Shown: positions 20,574 to 30,846, numbered from the stretch's first letter. The stretch: DNA of 58,818 bases from Burkholderiaceae bacterium (GCA_947452535.1 CANGCM010000008.1:1-58818); one strand, 5' to 3'. Numbers and translations are program-made. Notes: generated by a model from the letters alone, not told the origin.

Positions 20574-20987
20574 TCAGCGATTAAACGGAATGCTAATGCT
20601 GGGTACGCTGATCAGATCAGTTTCTTTGGGTACGCCAGGCATTACTGTAGCTGGAGGCGCCATTTCATAGGTAGTGAAGCGTGTTTTGACTTCTACCTGA
20701 GTCGGTGAATTAGTATCTTTGTATTCTGTAATTTCAGTACCAGTAGCCTCTTTGTATTGAAAGCTCGGTTTACGGCTTTGGGGAGCCTTTGTTGCATCAG
20801 CTGCGCTCACGGCTGGCGCCAGAGGTTGATTATTAATTTGCTGTAGTTCCGCTGGGCTTAGGGCCTGGCTATTGCTCTGCGCTTGAGCTGAATGAAGACC
20901 AAAAGAGGTAAAAGTGGCTAAAAAGCTAGCAATAACAAGGGTTTGACTCACAGAAGAGTGGAGTAAGTTAGTTAGAGTGTGCATCAT
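20574..20987 (-). CDS. Exported small protein, DUF2782-like
   Basis: This 137-aa protein has an N-terminal signal sequence (hydrophobic core about residues 15-30, Ala-x-Ala cleavage region near 35). The mature part includes TGTEITEYKD followed by VEVKTRFTTYEMAPP, resembling the DUF2782 family that sits beside polA and thrB in proteobacteria. Function is unknown. It is divergent from polA and 39 bp upstream of thrB in the same direction, so the three leftward genes may form one operon. The start ATG at 20987 has AAGGTG upstream. Confidence 0.7.
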   Translation of the reverse strand: MMHTLTNLLHSSVSQTLVIASFLATFTSFGLHSAQAQSNSQALSPAELQQINNQPLAPAVSAADATKAPQSRKPSFQYKEATGTEITEYKDTNSPTQVEVKTRFTTYEMAPPATVMPGVPKETDLISVPSISIPFNR

Positions 20988-21034
20988 TTTTCACCTTTTT
21001 AGGCCTCTTTTTAGGAGGATTTGAGTCTGATCTG

Positions 21035-21062
21035 TTGGCAGTTATCAACTAGATTGTACGAT
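21035..21062 (+). promoter_or_regulatory. Promoter of polA directly before the start codon
   Basis: TTGGCA (21035-21040) and TACGAT (21057-21062) are 16 nt apart. The polA ATG follows after six nt at 21069. No Shine-Dalgarno sequence precedes that ATG. An AGGAGG at 21013-21018 lies two nt before an in-frame TTG at 21021, too close for normal use. Confidence 0.4.
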
Positions 21063-21068
21063 TGCGGT

Positions 21069-23897
21069 ATGACTAAACATAGACTCTTGTTGGTAGACGG
21101 TTCTAGCTACCTCTATCGCGCCTTTCACGCCATGCCAGACCTTAGAAATGGGGCAGGTGATCCAACTGGGGCAATCTATGGCATGGTTAATATGATGCGC
21201 CGAGCTCGGTCGGAACTCAAGGCCGACCATATTGCCTGTGTTTTCGATGCCAAAGGGAAGACTTTTCGCGATGAAATGTACTCTGAATACAAGGCGCATC
21301 GGTCCCCCATGCCCGAAGATTTGGTAAAGCAGATTGAGCCAATTCATGCCATGGTGAAAGCCTTAGGCTGGCCAGTGTTGATGGTTTCTGGGGTTGAGGC
21401 GGATGACGTGATTGGAACCCTAGCTTGCCAGGCAACGGAAGCTGGATGGGAAACTATTATTTCTACTGGTGATAAAGATTTGGCTCAATTAGTTAATTCT
21501 TCTGTCACCCTCATTAATACGATGACCGATGAAAAGCTAGATATTGCAGGGGTAATTGCTAAGTTTGGCGTCCCTCCAGAGCGCATCGTGGATTACCTAT
21601 CCATTATTGGCGACACGGTTGACAACGTGCCTGGTGTTCCTAAGGCTGGCCCAAAAACTGCCAATAAATGGTTGGCCGAGTTCGGCGACTTAGATAGCTT
21701 GATGGCAAATGCGGATCAGGTAAAAGGTGTTGTCGGGGAAAATCTACGCAATAGTTTGGAGTGGCTCCCACAGGCGCGCCAACTCATTACCGTCAAAACG
21801 GATTGCGATTTATCCCCCCATTTACCTGGACTTGATGATCTTCATGCAAAACCAGAAGACGCACCACTCTTACGTGAGCTATTTGAGCGTTATGCATTTA
21901 AAACTTGGCTACGCGATGTAGAGAAGCAGTTGGGCGGATCCAGCATTGAAGTTGGAAGTGGTTTGGATTTGGCTGGAAGTCCAATTAAAGCTGCTCCAGA
22001 AGCCAAGGAAAAAACTGCAAATAATCCATTTGGTCCAACTGCAACAGCAGCTACTACAGCCCTTTCTCAAGAGACTACAGATTTGCAGGGCGCCATCCAA
22101 AAGAATTACGAATGTGTAGTGGACGAGGTGGCATTAGATCGTTGGTTAAAGAAAATTGAGGGTGCGCAACTCACGGCTGTAGATACAGAAACTACTGGTT
22201 TAGATGCGCTGGCTGCAGAGTTAGTTGGCATCTCACTTTGCGCGTCTCCTGGTGATGCTTGCTACATACCTGTAGCGCATCGTAACGGAGAAGATCAACT
22301 CAGTCGTGATTTAGTGTTGGCCAAACTAAAGCCATGGCTCGAGAGCGCTCAGCATCTCAAAGTAGGACAAAACTTAAAGTACGATGCGCATATTTTTGCG
22401 AACCACGGAATTACTCTGCAAGGCATTCAGTTTGATACCTTGCTTGAGTCCTATGTGCTTGAATCACATATGCCTCATAACATGGATAGCTTGGCCGAAC
22501 GACATCTGGGCATGAAGACTATTCGTTATGAAGAAGTTTGCGGTAAAGGTGTTCATCAGATTGGATTTGATCAAGTCGACCTGAAGATTGCAACAAATTA
22601 TGCTGCTGAAGATGCTGACATTACCCTGCGTTTACATTTAGCTTTATGGCCACAAATTCAGGAGTGCCCAGGGCTACTCTACGTTTATGAAAACATAGAG
22701 ATGCCAGCAATGCGTGTCTTAGGGATCATGGAGCGCAATGGCATTCGTATTGATTCAGCATTGCTATCTCAGCAAGGTCAAGAGCTTGGTAAGCGTTTGC
22801 TTGCATTAGAGGGTGAGATTCATAAACTGGCGGGTCAGCCCTTCAATATTCAATCGCCCAAGCAAATTGCAGAAATCTTATTTGGGCAGTTAGCGCTGCC
22901 GGTCATTAAGAAGACGCCATCAGGTGCGCCGTCGACAGATGAGGAGGTATTACAAAAGCTGGCTGAGGACTACCCTTTGCCGGCACGTATTTTGGATTAC
23001 CGTAGCTTAGCTAAATTGATGTCGACCTATATTGAGAAGCTGCCACGCATGGCCGACCCTAAGACCGGGCGCGTTCATACCAATTTTTCTCAAGCCACTG
23101 CGGTAACGGGGCGCTTAGCTTCTAGTGAGCCCAATTTGCAAAATATTCCCGTGAGAACGGAAGAGGGGCGTCGTATTCGTGAGGCTTTTATTCCTGCTGA
23201 GGGTTGCAAGTTACTATCTGCTGACTATTCCCAGATTGAATTGCGCATCATGGCGCATATTTCTGAGGATGAAAATCTGTTAGCTGCGTTCGTCGCTGGT
23301 AAAGATGTGCACCAAGCTACTGCAGCCGAGATTTTTGGTGTGCCACTAGAGGCTGTTAATTCAGAGCAGCGTCGTTATGCCAAGGTGATTAACTTTGGCT
23401 TGATTTATGGCATGAGCGCTTTTGGCCTGGCGGGCAATCTAGGTATCGAGCGTTCAGCAGCACAAAACTACATTGCTAAGTATTTCGACCGCTATCCAGG
23501 GGTTGCTCAATATATGGAGCGGACACGCCTTGAGGCAAGAGAGCATGGTTATGTGGAGACGGTCTTTGGAAGACGCCTGTGGCTGCCAGAGATTAAAGGT
23601 TCAAATGGCCCCCGTCGTCAGGGGGCAGAGCGCGCTGCAATTAATGCACCCATGCAAGGTACTGCTGCTGACCTCATTAAGTTGGCCATGATTGCGGTTG
23701 AGAACTGGCTTGAAAAGGAGCAGTTAAAAACCCGCATGTTACTTCAAGTGCATGATGAGTTGGTATTTGACGTACCCTTGGACGAATTAGCGCTTTTACA
23801 GGCAAAGTTACCTGACTTAATGTGTAAGGTGGCTGATCTGAAGGTTCCCTTGTTAGTAGGGATTGGGATTGGCGATAATTGGGAAGAGGCACATTGA
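21069..23897 (+). CDS. polA: DNA polymerase I
   Basis: Family A DNA polymerase for Okazaki-fragment maturation and repair gap filling; 942 aa against 928 in E. coli. Domain order: 5'-3' exonuclease (starts KHRLLLVDGSSYLYRAFHA), 3'-5' exonuclease from about 355, and polymerase from about 560. The proofreading site is intact: Asp and Glu in VDTETTG near 371, KYDAHIF, and YAAEDADIT. Polymerase motif A is SADYSQIELRIMAH near 716, motif B RRYAKVINFGLIYG near 771, and motif C VHDELVF near 893. The ATG at 21069 is chosen because it starts at the family N-terminus. Confidence 0.96.
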   Translation: MTKHRLLLVDGSSYLYRAFHAMPDLRNGAGDPTGAIYGMVNMMRRARSELKADHIACVFDAKGKTFRDEMYSEYKAHRSPMPEDLVKQIEPIHAMVKALGWPVLMVSGVEADDVIGTLACQATEAGWETIISTGDKDLAQLVNSSVTLINTMTDEKLDIAGVIAKFGVPPERIVDYLSIIGDTVDNVPGVPKAGPKTANKWLAEFGDLDSLMANADQVKGVVGENLRNSLEWLPQARQLITVKTDCDLSPHLPGLDDLHAKPEDAPLLRELFERYAFKTWLRDVEKQLGGSSIEVGSGLDLAGSPIKAAPEAKEKTANNPFGPTATAATTALSQETTDLQGAIQKNYECVVDEVALDRWLKKIEGAQLTAVDTETTGLDALAAELVGISLCASPGDACYIPVAHRNGEDQLSRDLVLAKLKPWLESAQHLKVGQNLKYDAHIFANHGITLQGIQFDTLLESYVLESHMPHNMDSLAERHLGMKTIRYEEVCGKGVHQIGFDQVDLKIATNYAAEDADITLRLHLALWPQIQECPGLLYVYENIEMPAMRVLGIMERNGIRIDSALLSQQGQELGKRLLALEGEIHKLAGQPFNIQSPKQIAEILFGQLALPVIKKTPSGAPSTDEEVLQKLAEDYPLPARILDYRSLAKLMSTYIEKLPRMADPKTGRVHTNFSQATAVTGRLASSEPNLQNIPVRTEEGRRIREAFIPAEGCKLLSADYSQIELRIMAHISEDENLLAAFVAGKDVHQATAAEIFGVPLEAVNSEQRRYAKVINFGLIYGMSAFGLAGNLGIERSAAQNYIAKYFDRYPGVAQYMERTRLEAREHGYVETVFGRRLWLPEIKGSNGPRRQGAERAAINAPMQGTAADLIKLAMIAVENWLEKEQLKTRMLLQVHDELVFDVPLDELALLQAKLPDLMCKVADLKVPLLVGIGIGDNWEEAH

Positions 23898-23919
23898 TAA
23901 TATGAATCCGGAGATAACA

Positions 23920-24816
23920 ATGACAAAGAAAACAACAGAAGATGCACAGACAGTATCAGTAGATAGAAGGGGTTTTATGCAAGCCTCTGCAATCACTGCC
24001 ACTACCATCGGGATTGGATTTGTGGCTGCCTCTGAGCCGGTGATGGCCGCTGCAATTGAGACAGATTTCACTGGAATCAAAGCGGGCGAGCAAATGATTC
24101 CAGTAGGCAGTTTTCAGTTGCCAGCTTATGTTTCCCGCCCAGATCAAGCCAAAGCGATGCTGCCGATTGTGATTGTTGTCAGTGAGATTTTTGGTGTGCA
24201 TGAACACATTGCTGATGTCACTAGACGTTTTGCTAAGCTAGGTTATTTAGCAATTGCTCCAGAGTTCTTTACCCGTGCTGGCGATCCCAACACCTATGGA
24301 ACTGTCGCTGAAATTCAGAAAAATATCATAGCGCAGACTCCAGATTCACAAGTACTCAATGACTTACAGGCTGCATTAGTGTGGGCTGGCAAGAACGGCG
24401 GAGATTTGAAAAAAGTGGGCGTTACCGGATTTTGTTGGGGAGGTCGTATTGCTTGGTTGTCTGCAACCCTTCCTCAAGTGCGCGCAGGTGTGGCTTGGTA
24501 TGGTCGTGTCATTGGTGAGAAAACCGAAAATAATCCACGCCATCCAGTCGATATTGCTGCCGATCTGAAAGCGCCTGTATTGGGCTTGTACGGAGGGGCT
24601 GATGCCGGCATCTCCCTGGAGAGCGTCGAGCAAATGCGCGAGGCGCTTGCCAAAGCAGCCCCTAAAAACCCAGCAGCTAAAGCCTGTCGTTTTGAAATCT
24701 ACCCAGATACCCCTCATGCTTTTCATGCAGATTATCGTGCGACCTATCGTGAAGGACCCGCTAAAGATGGCTGGCAAAAGTGTCTTGCTTGGTTTAAGCA
24801 AAATGGGGTAGCGTAA
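23920..24816 (+). CDS. Dienelactone hydrolase family protein with Tat signal
   Basis: This 298-aa alpha/beta hydrolase belongs to the dienelactone hydrolase family. The nucleophile is Cys in GFCWGGRIAW, the Asp is in LGLYGGADAGI, and the His is in PDTPHAFHADY, so the triad is intact. The N-terminus has a twin-arginine signal (DRRGFMQAS, then a hydrophobic stretch ending PVMAA), predicting export to the periplasm. The ATG at 23920 has GGAG six nt upstream and is preferred over the ATG at 23902. It follows polA by 22 bp. The substrate is unknown; no chlorocatechol genes are nearby. Confidence 0.87.
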   Translation: MTKKTTEDAQTVSVDRRGFMQASAITATTIGIGFVAASEPVMAAAIETDFTGIKAGEQMIPVGSFQLPAYVSRPDQAKAMLPIVIVVSEIFGVHEHIADVTRRFAKLGYLAIAPEFFTRAGDPNTYGTVAEIQKNIIAQTPDSQVLNDLQAALVWAGKNGGDLKKVGVTGFCWGGRIAWLSATLPQVRAGVAWYGRVIGEKTENNPRHPVDIAADLKAPVLGLYGGADAGISLESVEQMREALAKAAPKNPAAKACRFEIYPDTPHAFHADYRATYREGPAKDGWQKCLAWFKQNGVA

Positions 24817-24821
24817 TCTAC

Positions 24822-25595
24822 ATGTCAGCACTCCAAAGCATATTGTTAGTAACTGCGCTAGCGGGAACGGCTAGCGTTCTCGTAGCCGCCACTTTCTCAT
24901 TATCTTTACTGTCAAAGATGATTCATGGCATGGTGAGTGTGTCGGTCGGTATTTTGCTAGCCACAGCCTTTTTACATTCCTTGCCTGAGGCTTTTATGAT
25001 GCCTGGGGCAAGTCCTCAATTGTTATTTGCTACCTTGCTTGCAGGCCTTCTGGGCTTCTTCTTGCTTGAGAAAATTGCTTTATTACGTCATAGCCATCAT
25101 CACGAAGGGGATGGTCATGGACACCACCATGGTCATGATGCGGAGGTTGCTGGCCGCAGTGGTTGGATGATTTTAGTAGGTGATGGCCTGCATAATTTTG
25201 TAGATGGCGTATTAATCGCCGCCGCATTTATGGTTGATCATCAGGTGGGTATTTTCACCGCCATTGCAATCATCGCCCATGAAATTCCGCAAGAGATCGG
25301 GGATTTTATTGTGCTACTGAATGCAGGCTTCTCGCGCGCACGGGCCTTGTTCTACAACTTCATTTGCGGCTTGTCTGCGGTGCTTGGTGGCGTACTGGCT
25401 TATTTCTTTTTAGAAAAAGCTCAGGAAGTAATGCCTTATTTATTGGTGATTGCTTCGAGCAGTTTTATTTATATCGCGGTGAGTGATCTCATTCCGCAAA
25501 TGCATCGTCGCCCGCATTGGGCGGAGTCTTTGCGTCAAACGATATTGATCGCTTGTGGTGTTGGCTTTGTCATTCTGTTATCGCTGTTGCACTAA
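24822..25595 (+). CDS. ZIP family divalent metal transporter
   Basis: This 257-aa inner-membrane ZIP transporter likely imports zinc or a related divalent cation. There are eight hydrophobic segments. A His-rich cytoplasmic loop (SHHHEGDGHGHHHGHD) lies between helices 3 and 4 near residues 88-105. The transport-site motifs are HNFVDGVLIAAAF in helix 4 and HEIPQEIGDFIVLLN in helix 5, both complete. It begins 5 bp after the hydrolase stop and its last 4 bp overlap the convergent sulfurtransferase gene. Confidence 0.92.
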   Translation: MSALQSILLVTALAGTASVLVAATFSLSLLSKMIHGMVSVSVGILLATAFLHSLPEAFMMPGASPQLLFATLLAGLLGFFLLEKIALLRHSHHHEGDGHGHHHGHDAEVAGRSGWMILVGDGLHNFVDGVLIAAAFMVDHQVGIFTAIAIIAHEIPQEIGDFIVLLNAGFSRARALFYNFICGLSAVLGGVLAYFFLEKAQEVMPYLLVIASSSFIYIAVSDLIPQMHRRPHWAESLRQTILIACGVGFVILLSLLH

Positions 25596-26422
25596 AGCGC
25601 TATTGGCCTGCTAGGGTCGGCACACCATTCGCTCCAACTACCTGCATACAATTGTGAGCCTTTGAGGCCAGCGATTTCCATGGCCAACAAGTTGTGGCAC
25701 GCCGTTACTCCGGAGCCGCATTGGTGAATGACTTCAGAGGCTCTAGTGGAACCTAAGAGATCATGAAAATCTTTGTATAACTGCTCTGGAGCTTTAAATG
25801 CTTTTCCAGACAGATTTTCTCTAAAGCAATAATTGAGCGCATCGGGAATATGTCCGCCGATAGGATCTAAGGTTTCATTTTGACCATGGAAGCGATCGTT
25901 TGCACGAGCATCAATAATCACACTCTTTTTGCCCTGAAGGTTTTCGACAACATCATCTACTAGCACTAGTCCGATATACGGCATAGTTGGCACTGGAGTG
26001 TGCGTGGCTTCGGGTTGGCGCGCAAGGATGCCGATTGGACCATTCCAGGAATCTAGTCCGCCATCTAACACTTGCACATTGGCATGGCCAGTAGCCTTGA
26101 GCATCCACCATAAGCGACTGGCATATACAGAGCCTTGATTATCGTAAGCGACTACCAGGGTTTTAGAATCAATCCCTAAACGCGATTTAGTTTGTGCCCA
26201 AGCCTCTGGAGTGGGAAGTGGGTGACGACCGTTTTTCCCCGTCTTTGCACCAGATAAGTCTTGATCAAGGTCGACATAAACAGCACCCGGAATATGACCT
26301 TCTTGATATGCTTTTTTACCTGCTTGCGGATCGACCAAATCAAAACGGCAATCGCACAATAAAACATTCTCGCCGCTGTTGATGATTTCTTCTAACTGAT
26401 TTGCAGTGATCAGAGGTGTCAT
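25592..26422 (-). CDS. sseA: Thiosulfate/3-mercaptopyruvate sulfurtransferase
   Basis: This 276-aa protein contains two tandem rhodanese domains. The first is inactive. The second has the catalytic Cys in HQCGSGVTACHN near residue 235; the CGSGVTA loop is typical of 3-mercaptopyruvate sulfurtransferases, while thiosulfate-specific rhodaneses more often have a CRKGVTA-type loop. There is no signal peptide, so it is cytoplasmic. The ATG at 26422 has AGGAAG upstream. It is downstream of the Rieske oxygenase gene in the same direction with a 38-bp gap. Confidence 0.88.
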   Translation of the reverse strand: MTPLITANQLEEIINSGENVLLCDCRFDLVDPQAGKKAYQEGHIPGAVYVDLDQDLSGAKTGKNGRHPLPTPEAWAQTKSRLGIDSKTLVVAYDNQGSVYASRLWWMLKATGHANVQVLDGGLDSWNGPIGILARQPEATHTPVPTMPYIGLVLVDDVVENLQGKKSVIIDARANDRFHGQNETLDPIGGHIPDALNYCFRENLSGKAFKAPEQLYKDFHDLLGSTRASEVIHQCGSGVTACHNLLAMEIAGLKGSQLYAGSWSEWCADPSRPIAL

Positions 26423-26460
26423 GAGTACTTCCTGTTTGGGGAGAGTCGTTTGTTATTAAA

Positions 26461-27567
26461 TTATGCGCCTTGATAATTCATGGCACGACGGTACCATTCA
26501 TGAAAATGCTGCATGCCATCTTCCATCGGGCTTTGATAAGGACCAACCTCATTTTGACCGCGTGCGAGCAGGGCAGCGCGACCCGCATCCATGCGTTCCG
26601 CAATCTCGTCATCCTCAATACAAGTTTCCATATAAGCTGCACGCTCTGCTTCTACATACTCGCGCTCAAAGAGGGCAATTTCTTCAGGGTAGTAAAACTC
26701 AACAATATTGCGTGTCTTATTAGGGCCCAGAGGGTGCAGAGTAGAAACGCACAAAACACCTGGGTACCACTCAACCATCACATTAGGATAGTAGGTCAGC
26801 CAGATGGCGCCATGGCGCGGTGTCTTGCCTGCGTGATGGCGCAGAACGGCTTCATGCCACTTTTGGTAAACCGGTGAACCTGGTTTCTCCAAGTCTTTGT
26901 GAATGCCGACAGTTTGTACGCTGTGCCAGTCACCGAATTCCCAGCGTAAATCTTCACAAGAAACAAACTTCCCTAGTCCCGGATGAAACGGCACAACGTG
27001 GTAATCCTCAAGGTAGACCTCGATAAACGTTTTCCAGTTGTAATTGCATTCATGTACTTCAACGTGATCGAGAACATAACCCTCAAATTGAAGGTCTTGG
27101 GCGACGCCGAGTTTTGCTAGGTCGGTGCGCACATCGCGTGGGCCCTCAAATAAGAGTCCTTGCCAATTCTGTAAAGGAGATTTACCTAAATTTAGACACG
27201 GCTTATCTTCAAAGTGAGGCGCACCTAATAATTCGCCATTCAGATCGTAGGTCCAGCGATGGAGGGGGCAAACAATATTGTCCGTTTTGCCAGAGCCATT
27301 GAGCATCAGTGCTTGTCGATGGCGACATACATTGGAGAGGAGTTCAACGCCTTGCGGGTTGCGAACCAGTAGGCGACCTTCATTCTCTGAGATCAGGGTT
27401 TGGTATGAGCCAATCTCAGGAATCATGAGTTCATGACCAACATAGCCTGGCCCCTGCTTAAAAAGCAGTTCAATTTCGCGTTGATAGAGATCAACGTCAA
27501 AATAAGCCGAAACCGGCAGTTGTAACTTGGACGGCGCAAGCTGCTGCGCGGTAGCCAGATTAGTCAT
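26461..27567 (-). CDS. Rieske non-haem iron oxygenase alpha subunit
   Basis: This 368-aa ring-hydroxylating oxygenase-type protein has an N-terminal Rieske [2Fe-2S] domain (CRHRQALM then CPLHRWTYD, near residues 80-105). The mononuclear iron region carries EVYLEDYHVVPFHPGL near 195, where Asp/Glu bridges to Rieske and two His bind iron. There is no beta subunit, ferredoxin or reductase gene beside it, so electron donors must come from elsewhere; the ferredoxin-flavin reductase at 3.7 kb is one possibility. Substrate unknown. The ATG at 27567 is chosen over a GTG at 27576, with GGGGG-rich sequence as ribosome-binding site. Confidence 0.85.
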   Translation of the reverse strand: MTNLATAQQLAPSKLQLPVSAYFDVDLYQREIELLFKQGPGYVGHELMIPEIGSYQTLISENEGRLLVRNPQGVELLSNVCRHRQALMLNGSGKTDNIVCPLHRWTYDLNGELLGAPHFEDKPCLNLGKSPLQNWQGLLFEGPRDVRTDLAKLGVAQDLQFEGYVLDHVEVHECNYNWKTFIEVYLEDYHVVPFHPGLGKFVSCEDLRWEFGDWHSVQTVGIHKDLEKPGSPVYQKWHEAVLRHHAGKTPRHGAIWLTYYPNVMVEWYPGVLCVSTLHPLGPNKTRNIVEFYYPEEIALFEREYVEAERAAYMETCIEDDEIAERMDAGRAALLARGQNEVGPYQSPMEDGMQHFHEWYRRAMNYQGA

Positions 27568-27729
27568 TCTCCCCACCCCCGAAAACGTCAGCCGAAGCTA
27601 AGCGGAATAACCAATCCAACCATCGACGGATCGATATTGGAAAGGAAGGAGGCGATTATACCCATTTGACCCCCATCTCGCATTAATATGTAGGGCTATA
27701 TCTGTAAGAAATTTGAAGGGAATAAGCCA

Positions 27730-27963
27730 ATGCCAGCAAAGAAGTCTGAGGGTCAGCAACCCAGCCTTGAGGTTCAAATCGACCCTAACTTGCGTTACGA
27801 GCAGGCTGTTAAAGAGCTGGAAAAGCTCATTTCTGATATGGAATCTGGCAAATTTTCCTTGGAAGAGACACTTTTGGCTTACCAGCGTGGAGCGGCTCTT
27901 TTAAAGCATTGTCAGGGCATGTTGGCACAGGTTGAGCAACAAGTCCGAGTTTTCGAAGCTTAA
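27730..27963 (+). CDS. xseB: Exodeoxyribonuclease VII small subunit
   Basis: XseB is the small subunit of exonuclease VII, which degrades single-stranded DNA together with XseA. At 77 aa it matches family length. The helical core RYEQAVKELEKLISDMESG followed by SLEETLLAYQRGAALLKHC is diagnostic. It starts the rightward operon xseB-ispA-dxs-folE2, a standard order in proteobacteria. AAGGGAA lies nine nt before the ATG. xseA is not in the window. Confidence 0.93.
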   Translation: MPAKKSEGQQPSLEVQIDPNLRYEQAVKELEKLISDMESGKFSLEETLLAYQRGAALLKHCQGMLAQVEQQVRVFEA

Positions 27964-27985
27964 AGCAGACTGAGAATCAACCTTC

Positions 27986-28888
27986 ATGAATAAGCACTTT
28001 CAATTTGAGGATTGGGTTCGGATCCATAGCGAGCAGACTGAATTGGCATTAGAAAATTTACTCAATGCTGCTAATGTCAATCCAGCCCGCTTGCATGAAG
28101 CGATGCGTTATGCCGCACAAGGCGGCGGTAAGCGGATTCGTCCCTTATTGGTTTATGCAGCTGGTGAATTAGGTGCCAACTCAGATGCTCAGTTGCAAGC
28201 CACTTTAGACGCTGCCGCTGTTGCGATTGAATGTATTCATGCTTACTCATTAGTACATGATGACTTGCCTTGTATGGATGACGATGACTTGCGTCGCGGA
28301 CGACCTACAGTTCATAAGGCGTTTGATGAGGCGACTGCCTTGCTCGTGGGCGATGCCTTACAGACACGGGCATTCGAAATTTTGGCAAATGTGCAGTGTC
28401 ATGCCGATACTCGTTTAGCCATGATTAGTGCATTAGCTTTTGCATCAGGTTCGCGTGGCATGGCTGGTGGCCAAGCGATTGATCTGGAGAGTGTGGGTAA
28501 AAAATTAGACCTTGCCGGCTTAAAGCAAATGCATGCAATGAAAACAGGTGCTTTGCTGTCATGTTCGGTGCAATTGGGTGGGATTGCTGCCAAACTAAAT
28601 TCAACACAGATGCAGGATCTTGCAAACTATGCTGAAGCTTTAGGCTTGGCTTTTCAAATTGTGGATGACGTATTGGATGCTACTGCGGATAGTCAAACCT
28701 TGGGTAAAACCGCTGGAAAAGATGCGGCGAACGACAAGCCAACCTATGTCACCTTGATGGGTTTAGACTATGCCAAGAAAGCAGCAAAAGATTTGCAAGA
28801 AACTGCCATTGCTAGCTTAGATGGCTTTGGCAGCAAAGCCCAAGCCCTGATAGATTTAGCCCTCTTGGTGGTTAACAGAGGCAAATAA
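27986..28888 (+). CDS. ispA: Farnesyl diphosphate synthase (polyprenyl synthetase)
   Basis: IspA condenses IPP with DMAPP/GPP to farnesyl diphosphate. The 300-aa protein carries the first Asp-rich motif in [19 protein letters not shown] near residue 90 and the second in [13 protein letters not shown] near 225, with [15 protein letters not shown] after it. The small-type residues upstream of the first motif fit a C15-producing enzyme. It lies 22 bp after xseB and 16 bp before dxs, with which it cooperates in isoprenoid supply. Confidence 0.95.
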   Translation: MNKHFQFEDWVRIHSEQTELALENLLNAANVNPARLHEAMRYAAQGGGKRIRPLLVYAAGELGANSDAQLQATLDAAAVAIECIHAYSLVHDDLPCMDDDDLRRGRPTVHKAFDEATALLVGDALQTRAFEILANVQCHADTRLAMISALAFASGSRGMAGGQAIDLESVGKKLDLAGLKQMHAMKTGALLSCSVQLGGIAAKLNSTQMQDLANYAEALGLAFQIVDDVLDATADSQTLGKTAGKDAANDKPTYVTLMGLDYAKKAAKDLQETAIASLDGFGSKAQALIDLALLVVNRGK

Positions 28889-28904
28889 GATTACTGAAGA
28901 TTTG

Positions 28905-30821
28905 ATGACTTTAAACTCTATTCACTCTCCCAAAGACTTAAAAAAACTCTCTCGCGAGCAGCTTCCAGCTTTGGCTGACGAGTTGCGCCAGTTTGTATTG
29001 GATTCTGTTTCTAAGACCGGCGGACACCTTTCTTCTAATTTAGGAACAGTCGAATTATCGATTGCTCTGCATTATGTATTTGATACACCGCATGATCGAA
29101 TTGTGTGGGACGTAGGTCATCAAAGTTATCCGCATAAAATTTTGACTGGTCGTCGTGATCGTATGAGTACCCTGCGCCAGTTCAATGGATTGTCTGGTTT
29201 TCCACGTCGTGCTGAAAGTGAATACGATGCCTTTGGTGTTGGCCACTCTTCAACCAGTATTTCTGCGGCGATGGGAATGGCGCGTGCCTTTCAGACCAAG
29301 GGTGAGAAGCAAGTCGCCGTTGCAGTGATTGGCGATAGCGCCATGACTGGTGGGATGGCATTTGAAGCAATGAATAATGCGGGCGTGTATGACGATTTGC
29401 CATTGGTAGTCATTCTGAATGACAACGATATGTCGATCTCGCCGGCAGTAGGTGCACTCAATCGTCACCTCGCAAGATTGCTGAGCGGTAATATTTATTC
29501 TGCAACGAAGAAGGGGATCGACAGCGTTCTATCTATTGCCCCACCTTTGCGTGAATTTGCTAAACGTTTAGAAGATCATGCTAAGGGCATGGTCTCGCCC
29601 TCAACAATTTTTGAAGAATTTGGATTTAATTATTTCGGTCCGATTGACGGTCATGATTTAGATGCCTTGATTCCGATGTTACAGAATGTGCGTCGCTTAG
29701 CGCTTGAGGGTAACGGCCCACAGTTCTTGCATGTGGTGACTCGTAAAGGTCAGGGCTATGAGTTGGCTGAAGCCGATCCAGTGCTGTATCACGGCCCGAG
29801 CAAGTTCAATCCACAAGAGGGTATCCAGAAAGCATCTGGCCCCGCCCCGAAAACCTTTACTCAGGTATTTGGTGAATGGTTGTGCGATATGGCGCAAGCT
29901 GATCCGCTGTTGATTGGTATTACTCCAGCTATGCGTGAAGGCTCTGGCCTCGTTGAGTTTGAACAGAAGTTTCCTAAGCGTTACTACGATGTTGGTATCG
30001 CTGAACAGCACGCAGTCACGTTTGCAGCAGGCATGGCATGCGAGGGCATGAAGCCGGTAGTGGCGATCTATTCCACTTTCCTGCAGCGCGCTTACGATCA
30101 ACTCATTCATGATGTAGCGATTCAAGATCTGCCAGTCTTATTTGCTCTGGATCGTGCGGGCCTAGTAGGTGCAGATGGCGCAACTCATGCGGGCGCATAC
30201 GACATTCCATTCTTGCGCTGTATTCCGAATATGTTGTTGATGACGCCGGCCGATGAAGCTGAGTGCCGTGATTTATTGACAACCGCATTTCATCAGTCAC
30301 ACCCCAGTGCAGTACGCTACCCTCGTGGTGCTGGTGTTGGCAGCATTCCGTCTAAAGAGTTGCGCACGGTGCCATTGGGTAAAGGCGAGTTACGTCGTAA
30401 GTCTAATGCACCTCTTGGCCAGCGCTTAGCTATTTTGGCTTTTGGAACCTTGTTGTATCCAGCCCTTGAAGTTGCCGAGCAGATTGATGCCTCTGTTGCC
30501 AATATGCGCTTTGTCAAACCATTGGATCTTGAATTGCTCAAATCCTTGGCACAAGACCATGATTATTTTGTAACGATTGAGGATGGTGCGATTCAGGGTG
30601 GTGCTGGTAGCGCTTGCTTGGAAGCACTCTCTGCTATGGGTATTAATAAGCCCCTGCTTCAACTGGGCCTGCCGGATGAATTCATAGAGCATGGTGATTA
30701 CAAACTCCTTATGAGCAAGTGTGGTCTTGATGCTGCTGGGATCGCTCAGGCCATTTCCCAGCGTTTTTCAGGCTTAAATTCCCCTAAAACCGAAGTAAAT
30801 ACTCTGGCGATCGGCAAATAA
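28905..30821 (+). CDS. dxs: 1-deoxy-D-xylulose-5-phosphate synthase
   Basis: Dxs is the thiamine-diphosphate enzyme that joins pyruvate and glyceraldehyde 3-phosphate, the entry step of the MEP pathway. The 638-aa protein has the transketolase-like N-terminal half ([36 protein letters not shown]) and the ThDP motif [20 protein letters not shown] near residue 146. The pyrimidine-binding block is [18 protein letters not shown] and the C-terminal transketolase domain begins near 500. A TTG at 28902 precedes the ATG at 28905; the ATG is preferred. Confidence 0.97.
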   Translation: MTLNSIHSPKDLKKLSREQLPALADELRQFVLDSVSKTGGHLSSNLGTVELSIALHYVFDTPHDRIVWDVGHQSYPHKILTGRRDRMSTLRQFNGLSGFPRRAESEYDAFGVGHSSTSISAAMGMARAFQTKGEKQVAVAVIGDSAMTGGMAFEAMNNAGVYDDLPLVVILNDNDMSISPAVGALNRHLARLLSGNIYSATKKGIDSVLSIAPPLREFAKRLEDHAKGMVSPSTIFEEFGFNYFGPIDGHDLDALIPMLQNVRRLALEGNGPQFLHVVTRKGQGYELAEADPVLYHGPSKFNPQEGIQKASGPAPKTFTQVFGEWLCDMAQADPLLIGITPAMREGSGLVEFEQKFPKRYYDVGIAEQHAVTFAAGMACEGMKPVVAIYSTFLQRAYDQLIHDVAIQDLPVLFALDRAGLVGADGATHAGAYDIPFLRCIPNMLLMTPADEAECRDLLTTAFHQSHPSAVRYPRGAGVGSIPSKELRTVPLGKGELRRKSNAPLGQRLAILAFGTLLYPALEVAEQIDASVANMRFVKPLDLELLKSLAQDHDYFVTIEDGAIQGGAGSACLEALSAMGINKPLLQLGLPDEFIEHGDYKLLMSKCGLDAAGIAQAISQRFSGLNSPKTEVNTLAIGK

Positions 30822-30846
30822 CTCATTTTTGTCTGAAAATAGAGCC

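Noticed and set aside
21021..21068. Upstream TTG start for polA with AGGAGG
   Set aside because: The AGGAGG is only two nt from the TTG, the added 16 residues have no family counterpart, and the promoter-like hexamers lie inside them.
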